Shown: piece by piece, positions 44,243-52,200 of the stretch
Layout of the letters: each line of letters starts with the position of its first letter
Numbering within the stretch: the first letter of the stretch is position 1
NCBI RefSeq assembly: GCF_019704135.1
Contig: NZ_AP024355.1
Coordinates: 2,908,001 to 2,972,000 of the forward strand
Direction of reading: 5' to 3'
Source of the DNA: Desulfuromonas versatilis
Lineage (GTDB): Bacteria; Desulfobacterota; Desulfuromonadia; Desulfuromonadales; NIT-T3
DNA length: 64,000 bases
Position numbers and translations under genes: made by a program
The notes under the pieces: generated by a model
What the model saw: only the letters and a program-made list of their open reading frames with translations
Told to the model about the DNA's origin: nothing
Database searches by the model: none

Positions 44243-45238
44243 ATGCGACCCCTGGGCCTTGCAATCAGCATTATTATCTTCACCCTGCTCCTGCTGCCGG
44301 GAAATGGGCTGGCCTGGCATCCCCGGCTCGAGGCGGACTCGATCATCGACGGCCGGGGGCCCGCCCCGATCGTCGGCGAGAACCTCCCCTACGTGGTTGG
44401 CCAGGGCGAGACCCTCATCGAGCTCGCCCGCCGGGCCGGCGTCGGCTACGGGGCCATGGTGCGGGCCAACCCCGGGGTCGACCCCTGGCTCCCCCCGCCC
44501 GGCAAGGAGATCATCCTCCCCTACGCGGCCATTCTGCCCCTCGGCTCCGGACCCGGCATCACCATCAACCTGGCCGAAATGCGCCTCTACCTGGTCTGGG
44601 ACGAGGCCGGCAGCCGCCGGGTGCGCATCTACCCCATCGGCATCGGCCGCGAAGGGCGCAACACGCCCGAGGGACTCTACAAGGTGATCAGCCGGGCGGA
44701 AAACCCCTCCTGGACCCCACCCCCCTCCATCCGCAAGGAACGCCCCGAGCTGCCGCCGGTGGTGCCGCCCGGGCCGGACAACCCCCTGGGGGATTTCTGG
44801 ATCGGGCTCTCCGCCGAGGGGATCGGCATCCACGGCACCCACAAGCCCCTGGGGATCGGCCGGCGGGTCAGCAGCGGCTGCATCCGGCTCTACCCCGAGG
44901 ACATCCGCGACCTGTTCGGCCGGGTCAAGGTCGGCACCCCGGTGCGCATCATCTACCAGACCGTGAAGCTGGGCGTCCACGACAAGGGGATCTTCCTCGA
45001 GGCCCACCCGGACGAGTTGGGCAAAAGCGCGGGGCCCCTGGAGGAAATCGCCGGCCAGGCCCAAGCCCTCGGCTATGACCTGCGCGTCGACCAGCAATTG
45101 CTCATCGACCTGGTTCGCCAGGCCCGCGGCCTGCCCCAGATGATCGCACAGATCGTCGGCGGGCAGAAAACCCAACCTGTCGAGCCCCCCGCCGACAAAT
45201 CCGTCGCCGCCCTGCCCGCCCCGCTCCGGGATCCGTAG
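44243..45238 (+). CDS. L,D-transpeptidase (YkuD) with LysM domain
   Basis: A 331-residue periplasmic enzyme. A signal peptide (1-24, ending GLAWH) is followed by a LysM peptidoglycan-binding domain at about 46-95 (YVVGQGETLIELARRAGVGYGAMVRAN) and a YkuD catalytic domain at about 105-240 with the HGTHKPLGIG block and the nucleophile motif SSGCIRL (Cys near residue 213). A C-terminal helical tail of about 90 residues ends with low complexity. It belongs to the ErfK/YbiS/YcfS group, which makes 3-3 cross-links or anchors lipoproteins. There is no Shine-Dalgarno site; see the adjacent -10 box. Confidence 0.93.
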   Translation: MRPLGLAISIIIFTLLLLPGNGLAWHPRLEADSIIDGRGPAPIVGENLPYVVGQGETLIELARRAGVGYGAMVRANPGVDPWLPPPGKEIILPYAAILPLGSGPGITINLAEMRLYLVWDEAGSRRVRIYPIGIGREGRNTPEGLYKVISRAENPSWTPPPSIRKERPELPPVVPPGPDNPLGDFWIGLSAEGIGIHGTHKPLGIGRRVSSGCIRLYPEDIRDLFGRVKVGTPVRIIYQTVKLGVHDKGIFLEAHPDELGKSAGPLEEIAGQAQALGYDLRVDQQLLIDLVRQARGLPQMIAQIVGGQKTQPVEPPADKSVAALPAPLRDP

Positions 45239-45359
45239 ATCACCTCAGCCGGTTTTTTGACTCAAACCCATATTAAACTCCCCGCTCCACCCGCCCTCTC
45301 CTCTCCAACTACCTGCCAATACTTGACTCCGTCCCTCGCACAAGCCCCCCAACTGCCCC

Positions 45360-45375
45360 TGGCAAGCAAATTGCA
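45360..45375 (+). promoter_or_regulatory. Sigma-54 promoter of the multiheme cytochrome operon
   Basis: TGGCAAGCAAATTGCA matches the -24/-12 consensus (GG at 45361-45362, GC at 45373-45374, 10 bases between). It sits 117 bases before the ATG at 45492, leaving a leader of about 105 bases. The -12 region continues as TTGCATTAA, also seen at 63519-63526. Confidence 0.75.
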
Positions 45376-45491
45376 TTAATTGGTATCAACAACAAGGTTT
45401 CCACTAGGAACCCCGGCGTTCCATCAGGCCCCAAATGAGCAGCAAACCTGTCCCGCTCGGCCAGGAATTTGATTATTCAGGAGGACTCACT

Positions 45492-48362
45492 ATGAAACGG
45501 TCCGTTTTGAACATCTGCCTTATCACGGTGATTTCGCTGATGGCCAGTGTCATATGGCCCAATCCCGCGATAAGCGCCACCGCACCGGTGATTCAGTCCC
45601 TGGGGCAGATGCGCTACGGACAGGGGGTCCCCACCCGCATCGCCCTGGATGACCTGGGCAATCTCTACCTGGCCGACACCCGGCAGTCCAAGGTCGTCAA
45701 ATTCGACATCTACGGCAAACAGGCCGCCTCCCTGCCGGTGCCCCAGCTTTCCGGCGCCATCGCCGTCAGCCCCGACGGGTCGAAGATCTACGCCGCGTCC
45801 AACCGCACCGCCGTGGTCGTGCTCGACGGCGCCACCGGTTCGGTGCTCGGCCACCTCGGCGGCGGGCAGAACGAGTTCGGCTACGCCTACGACCTCGACC
45901 TCGACAAGGACGGCTACATTTTCGTTGCCGACTCCCAGAAGCTCAGCATCCGCTCCTACAACCCCAGCGGCGCCCTCCAGCTCCAGTTCGGCAGCCAGGG
46001 CAGCGGCAACGGCCAGTTCAACTCCATCGCCTCGCTGGAGGTCAACCGGGCCACCGGGGAGATTTTCGTCTCCGACACCTACCTGACCAATACCATCATT
46101 CCCCGCATCCAGGTCTTTGCCTCCAACGGCACCTTCCTGCGCTCCATGAACAGCACCGCAGGCTTTGCGGGGACCGCCACCCAATACTCCTTCGCCGGGA
46201 TGGCCTTCGACAATGCCGGTCGCGGCTACTTCCTCAACGACGGCCAATCGACCCTTATCGCCGTCGGGCTCCCCTCCTCGCACCTGCTGACCTATTCACA
46301 GAAAGGCGTGGCGGCAGGCCAGCTGATGACGCCCTGGGATGTAGCCTACGATCCCTCCACCAAGCGCCTGTTCGTGCTCTGCGCGGACAACCGGGTGGAG
46401 ATCCTCGGCATCGACGGTGGCCAGAACCCGGTCTACGTCAACAACAAACCGAGCGTCCCGGCTCCGGTCTCGCCGATGGCCGGCGGCGAAGTAGCGACGG
46501 TCACTCCGGCCCTGGCCTTCCGCGGCGCCAGCGATGCCGACGGCGACCCGCTGAGCTACGACATCGAGGTGGTGCGCAACGGCCAGACGGCCCAGACCCT
46601 GACCGGGGTGGCCGCCGCCCAGGACCCCGCCTCGGTGAAGGTCTCCTCCCCCCTGGAGGAAAACGCCGCCTACAGTTGGCGGGTGCGCGCCTTTGACGGA
46701 ATCGACTATTCGGACTGGAGCGGACTGCAGAGCTTCGTGGTCAACGCCCAGCAGGAAGCCCCCACGGCGCCCGAGCTGGTCGCGCCCCTCGGCGGAGAGA
46801 CCCGCAGCGGCGCCGAAAGCCTGAACTGGCAGGCCTCAAGCGACCCCGACCCCTCGGACCGCGTCAGCTACAAACTGGAGATTTCACCCTCGGCCGATTT
46901 TGCCCTGAACGACGCCGAAGAGCTCCTCGACGCCACCTCGATCCAGCTCAGCGACCTGACCGCCTACCCTGCCCTGAATGAAGGGCAAAGCTATTTCTGG
47001 CGGGTCATCGCCCTGGACAACCACGGCGAGGCCTCCCTGCCGAGCTCAGCCGGCCAGTTCGTGTACGACACCACCCTGCTCAAGGTCAGCGCCAACATGC
47101 CCGGGGCCAGGGTCTACCTCGGCGGCAACTACGCGTACGCCGGCCGCTTCGTCGGCGAGGCCCCCCTCGAACTGCGCGACATCCCCGCCGGGCCCTGTTC
47201 GGTGGTGGTGGAACGCAGTGGCTTCGAGACCTTCATCGCCCAGATCAATCCCCTCGAGGGGGAAAACGCCGAGGTTTACGCCGAACTGGTGCCGGTCCTG
47301 GTGCCGGCGGGTCCCAAATCCCATTCCTTGACCGCCGGTGATCAGAAACTGGCCCTGCCGGCCGACGCCACGCCCTTCGCGGTGGACTTCGACAACGACG
47401 GGACCACCGACCTGCTGGTCGGCGACGCCACCGGCGCGGTCACCCTCTACCGGGGCCTGGCGGGCGACACGCCGCGCTTCGCGGCGGGGGTTCCGGTCAG
47501 CCTGCCGCTGATCCCCGGGGCCAGCCCCTTTGTCGCCGACTGGGACAACGACGGGCGCAAGGACCTGCTGCTCGGTGGCGCCGACGGCTCGGTCACCCTG
47601 TTTCTCAACACCGGCAGCGAAGCAGCCCCCGCCTTCGGGGCCGGGCAACCCCTGCCGGCAGCCGCCGTCTCCGGCGGAGCTATCCCCGCGGTAATCGATC
47701 TCGACGATGACGGCGCCAAAGACCTGGTCGTCGGCGACGACGCCGGCAAGCTGTTCCTGTTCCGCAACGTCGGCAGCGATCAGGCCCCTGCGCTGCTCGC
47801 CGCCGGACAGGTTGACTCGGCCGGCGCCATGGCGGGGCCCTGCTTCGTCGACTGGGACGGCGACGGCAACCGCGACCTGCTGCTGGCTGCGGGCGATGAC
47901 CTGCTGTTCTGCACCCGCCAGGCCGACGGCAGCTATGCCGGTGCGAAGGCCGCCTTCGCCGAAGAGCAAGCCCCCGGCAAGCGGGCCAGAAAGGCCCTCG
48001 GCAGCCTCAACCTCGGCAGCCGCACCCGGCTCTTCGCCCTGGACGTCGACCGGCTCAAGGGCAAGGACCTGCTGGCCGGCAACGCCGCGGGCGAGTTGAT
48101 CTGGGTACGCTCCAACGGGCGCAACGCCGATCCTTCCTTCCTGGCGGCGCTCAAGGACAAGGTGGCCCAGGTCAACCTGCTGCTGCAAACCTCACCCGGA
48201 GAACTCGGGGCGCTGGGCTCGAGCATCGACAGCCACCTGGCCAGCGGCCAGTACAAGGCCGCGACCCGGGCTGCCGCCAACCTGCTGGCCAACGCCCCGG
48301 CCGGCACGGAACTGGCAACAGCCGCCGGGGAACTGGAAAAATTGCTGCAATTCGCCAATTAA
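45492..48362 (+). CDS. Exported NHL-repeat/PEGA/VCBS scaffold protein
   Basis: A 956-residue secreted protein beginning at the ATG at 45492, after GGAGGAC. The signal peptide runs to ISATA. NHL-type beta-propeller repeats occupy about 35-325 (GQGVPTRIALDDLGNLYLAD), two FN3-like modules about 325-525 (AYSWRVRAFDGIDYSDW, YFWRVIALDNHGEASLP), a PEGA domain about 529-600 (GARVYLGGNYAYAG), and four VCBS/FG-GAP-type repeats about 620-870 (FDNDGTTDLLVGDATG). There are no heme sites. NHL-repeat genes commonly precede OmcS-type cytochromes in Geobacter, which suggests a role in export or assembly of the cytochromes that follow. The tetraheme gene starts 36 bases on. Confidence 0.88.
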   Translation: MKRSVLNICLITVISLMASVIWPNPAISATAPVIQSLGQMRYGQGVPTRIALDDLGNLYLADTRQSKVVKFDIYGKQAASLPVPQLSGAIAVSPDGSKIYAASNRTAVVVLDGATGSVLGHLGGGQNEFGYAYDLDLDKDGYIFVADSQKLSIRSYNPSGALQLQFGSQGSGNGQFNSIASLEVNRATGEIFVSDTYLTNTIIPRIQVFASNGTFLRSMNSTAGFAGTATQYSFAGMAFDNAGRGYFLNDGQSTLIAVGLPSSHLLTYSQKGVAAGQLMTPWDVAYDPSTKRLFVLCADNRVEILGIDGGQNPVYVNNKPSVPAPVSPMAGGEVATVTPALAFRGASDADGDPLSYDIEVVRNGQTAQTLTGVAAAQDPASVKVSSPLEENAAYSWRVRAFDGIDYSDWSGLQSFVVNAQQEAPTAPELVAPLGGETRSGAESLNWQASSDPDPSDRVSYKLEISPSADFALNDAEELLDATSIQLSDLTAYPALNEGQSYFWRVIALDNHGEASLPSSAGQFVYDTTLLKVSANMPGARVYLGGNYAYAGRFVGEAPLELRDIPAGPCSVVVERSGFETFIAQINPLEGENAEVYAELVPVLVPAGPKSHSLTAGDQKLALPADATPFAVDFDNDGTTDLLVGDATGAVTLYRGLAGDTPRFAAGVPVSLPLIPGASPFVADWDNDGRKDLLLGGADGSVTLFLNTGSEAAPAFGAGQPLPAAAVSGGAIPAVIDLDDDGAKDLVVGDDAGKLFLFRNVGSDQAPALLAAGQVDSAGAMAGPCFVDWDGDGNRDLLLAAGDDLLFCTRQADGSYAGAKAAFAEEQAPGKRARKALGSLNLGSRTRLFALDVDRLKGKDLLAGNAAGELIWVRSNGRNADPSFLAALKDKVAQVNLLLQTSPGELGALGSSIDSHLASGQYKAATRAAANLLANAPAGTELATAAGELEKLLQFAN

Positions 48363-48398
48363 ACCATGACTCGGAGCCAAAGAGACAGGACAGATGCA

Positions 48399-49202
48399 AT
48401 GAGTAAAATGGCCAAAAAGATCATTCTGGGAATCGTCACGCTGCTGGTAGCTGCCGGCGCCGCGCATGCGCTCGGCCCGCAAAAAGTGGCCAATACGCCG
48501 CACAATCTTTCGTCGAATCCCCCGGACCCCTGGTACCAGTACGAGTCGAACGAGTCCCAGATCTGCATTTTCTGCCATACCCCCCATGGTGGCACCCTGG
48601 ATGGTCCGCTCTGGAACAAGGACCTGACCGACCCGGCCTTTGCCGGCACGCCATTCACCCATTACAGCAGCGCCACCCTCCAGGCGGCGGGGGTGGCGGA
48701 TGCCAACCGGGCGGTCAACAAGGAATCCCTGCTCTGCCTGGCCTGCCATGACGGCAGCATCTCGGTCTACGAGATCATCAACGTCAACCGGTTGAATCCC
48801 ACCGGGACTCCGGAGAACGAAAGCGGGATGATCGCCGACGGGCTCATCGTAAGCATGGGTTCCAGCCCCGGCCCCAAAGTCGGCGACAGCCGGAACGACT
48901 CCGGCACGCTCAACGGCTTCACCCACGACCTCTCCGACGATCACCCGATTTCCCTGAGCTATACGCTCGTCCAGGGCAACCTCACCGACACCCAGCTCAA
49001 CGATGTCACCTATGTCGAGGGATTGCCCGGGGACCGTCCCCGGTTTTTCGGCGGGGACAAGCGCGTGGAGTGCGCTTCCTGCCACGACCCCCACGTGGAC
49101 TATGACGCCTTCGGCGCGGGGACCGGCGACAACCAATATACGCCGTTTCTCGTAATGTCGAATGCCAACAGCCAGATGTGCCTGGCCTGCCATGTCAAAT
49201 AA
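48399..49202 (+). CDS. Tetraheme c-type cytochrome (possible nanowire subunit)
   Basis: A 267-residue exported cytochrome. I use the ATG at 48399, with AGGA ahead and a clean signal peptide ending AAHA; a start at 48366 lacks a ribosome site. Four heme sites are CIFCHTPHGG (residue about 56), CLACHDGS (about 113), CASCHDPH (about 224) and CLACHVK (about 260, near the C-terminus). The N-terminal PHNLSS and PLWNK patterns and four-heme spacing recall extracellular tetraheme cytochromes such as Geobacter OmcE, which polymerises into filaments. That link is an inference. Extra His residues could supply the distal ligands. It is second in the sigma-54 operon. Confidence 0.88.
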   Translation: MSKMAKKIILGIVTLLVAAGAAHALGPQKVANTPHNLSSNPPDPWYQYESNESQICIFCHTPHGGTLDGPLWNKDLTDPAFAGTPFTHYSSATLQAAGVADANRAVNKESLLCLACHDGSISVYEIINVNRLNPTGTPENESGMIADGLIVSMGSSPGPKVGDSRNDSGTLNGFTHDLSDDHPISLSYTLVQGNLTDTQLNDVTYVEGLPGDRPRFFGGDKRVECASCHDPHVDYDAFGAGTGDNQYTPFLVMSNANSQMCLACHVK

Positions 49203-49203
49203 C

Positions 49204-49219
49204 GGAGCAAAACTGCTCC
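49204..49219 (+). other. Intercistronic hairpin after the tetraheme gene
   Basis: GGAGCA and TGCTCC form a 6-bp stem with a 4-base AAAC loop directly after the tetraheme stop codon. No T-run follows, so it is more likely an RNA-stability element than a terminator. Confidence 0.5.
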
Positions 49220-49245
49220 CCCGATTCAGATACAGGAGAAAAACC

Positions 49246-52200
49246 ATGAGGGTGAGACTTCTGGTTGGAACACTGGCGACAGCAACGCTACTTTGGGCAG
49301 CGGGAATCGGCTGGGCGGCTACGCCCATGCACGCCTTCGATTGCAAGAACTGCCACCGGCCTGACGTCAGCTTCACCTCCCTCGGCAACACGGCGGCGAC
49401 CAACATCTGCCTTCGCTGCCACAAGGATTCCCCGGAGGTAGTGACAACCTGGGCCGATGGGCGCGGCGCGAAGACCGCCAACGGCCTGTTCTCCCCCCAT
49501 GACGCCAGCAACGCCATGGGGACAGTCTCGCCCCTGCTCGGCGGCTCCCCGAGCTTCCAGACCTCGCACAACTGGGCGGCTCCCAAGGACGTCGTGCCTG
49601 CCGCCGGGGCGGTCAAGCCGAGCAACCTTTTCTACTATTCGCGCTACGGCACCTCCAACGGCAAGGTGACCTGCACCCGTTGCCACAACCCTCATGAGGA
49701 CATGGTCACCAACTCCAAACTGCTCCGCCCCACCCAGGAAGGGGACTTCTGCCTCGACTGCCACAAGCCGTGGAACGTCGGCGCCGGCGTCGACGCGGTG
49801 CTTTCCCATCCCCTGGTGGTCGATTACAAGAGCATCGCCCAGGGCAACCCCAAATTCAATTACCCCATACTGGTCAGCGGCGACATGACGCTGACCAGCG
49901 GCGACCTGAGCAACGGCGGCATCACCTGCACCACCTGTCACGGCGTGCACTGGACCGATTCCGATTCCGCCTCGGCGGACGGCATCGGCAACCAGGGCAG
50001 CCTCAGCGACGGCGACGGCAAGCTGCTGCGCAGCGACGGACCGAACCGCACCGGCGCCACGCCGACCCAGACAGCCCAGCTGCGCTCCAACCTCTGCCAG
50101 GCCTGCCACACCTATAAACTTCACGGCGTCCAAGGCGATCCCATCGGCTGTCTCGACTGCCACAGCGGCCATTCCTACAATGGCGGCGGCACCAAGACCA
50201 ACGCTTTTGTCCTGCGCTACGAGACCGACATGTCCCACATGCCGGCCAGCAAGGGGATCAGCGGCCCCACCGTGGTCACCGGCCTGAGCTACCAGTTGGC
50301 AGGCACCCCCTGGCTCACCTCCACCAAAACCGGGTACTGCCAGCGCTGCCACGACCCCGCTCTGCCCCACAACGGCTACGGCGACCTTGCCACCCCCAGC
50401 GGCGGCCAGGCCGAGTGCGCCTCGTGCCACACCCACGACAACACCTCCGGCTCCTTCACCGCCTCCTGCAACGACTGCCACGGCACCCCGCCCTCGAGCG
50501 CCTCGCCGGCCCCGGCCGCCGGCGGCTACGCGGTCAGCGGCGCCAACGATTATTCCACCGCCCAGTTCGGCGGCCAGAACATCTACAAAAACGAGGCGAA
50601 CACCCCCCACCTGAGCCACGCCGGGGGCGCCGACTACAATTTCGCCTGCGACGTCTGCCACAAGAACAAGTCGCACAACAGCGGCACCTTCCAGGACGTG
50701 TTCATCGCCCCCGCCCATGACCTGGCCACCGGTGCCGGCAGCCTCTCCCCCGGCTACGACAAGACCGTCACCGCCGGCAACGACGGCAGCTGCTCCAACG
50801 TCTACTGCCACAGCAACGGCGACCCGCGCAGCCGCGGCACCTTGAAGCCGGCCAGCGTCCCGGCCTGGGAAAACGGCAAGGACCTCATCCGCGGGCTTAG
50901 CGCCGACAACCGCTGCAAATCCTGCCACGGCAACGACGCCACCAGCATGAACAGCAGCAACAAGGACAACTCGGCCACCCACCAGAAGCACCTGGGCAAG
51001 GGCTATTCCTGCAACGTCTGCCACAGCAGCACCGCCAGTTCAAGCACGGTCCTGGCCGGTGGGGCCATCGGCGGCACCCACATCAACAACAGCGCCGATG
51101 TGAGCTTCGCGGCCACCTTCGGGGCCGCCATCCCCCTCACCGTGGGAGGCACCCCTTACGACGCGGCCACCGGCACCTGCATGGTCTACTGCCACTCCAA
51201 CGGCAAGGGGGCCTACGCCTCCCCGAAAGCCGACTGGGACGTGGACACCTCCGGGGCCTGCGGCACCTGCCACGGGCATGACGCCGCCAGCGCCAGCCCG
51301 ATGGGCTCGGGCAGCCACGGCGCCCACATCAACGACTCCGCCAGCCAGGTCGGCCGCAACATCGCCTGCGGCGAATGCCACAGCACCACCGCCTCGGGCA
51401 ACGCCATCGGCACCCCGGCCAACCATGTCAACGGCCAGGTGGCGATCGGCATCGCCTTCAACGGCGGAAAAACCGACTGCAGCAACATCTACTGCCACAG
51501 CAACGGCAACAGCGGCAACCTGGTCTACAAGACCGGCTACACCTGGGGCGCCACCAACCTCTCCGGCTGCGACGACTGCCACGGCGACGGCGCCGGCAAG
51601 GCCTACCCCACCTATGCCAACGGCGGCATCGGCAACGTGGACTCCAACAGCCACAGCGCCCACGTGGTCGGTGGCGGCTACGCCTGCGGCGAATGTCACA
51701 GCCAGACCTCGACCGCCGGCACCAGCATCAACGGCAGCACCCCGGCCAAGCACCTTGACCAGGCCATCGACGTGGCCGGCGCCAAGATCACCAGCTGGAC
51801 CGCCGGCACCCATTCCTGCAGCAACGTCTCCTGCCACGGCGGCAACAGCCCGGTCTGGGGCGACAGCCTCGGCTGCGCCGACTGCCACACCCGCTCCGCC
51901 GGCGACCAGGATGATTTCACCTACGACAACGGTACCATGGCCATGGTCGACACCGAAGAGTGGACCTACTCGGGCCACGGCCGCGCCAGCGCCTATCCCG
52001 TTACCGGGAACAACGGTGCGGGTTTCATCGCCGCGGCCAGCGGCGCCGACGCCGACCCCTGCCTCTACTGCCACGACGGCAGCATCAGCCACGGCTCGGC
52101 CAACTACTTCCGGGTACGCGACAACGGCAAGGCCGATCTCAACGGCGCCTGCCTCGGCTGTCATGAAACCGGCTCCGCCGGGGTTGACCCCGACGCCGCC

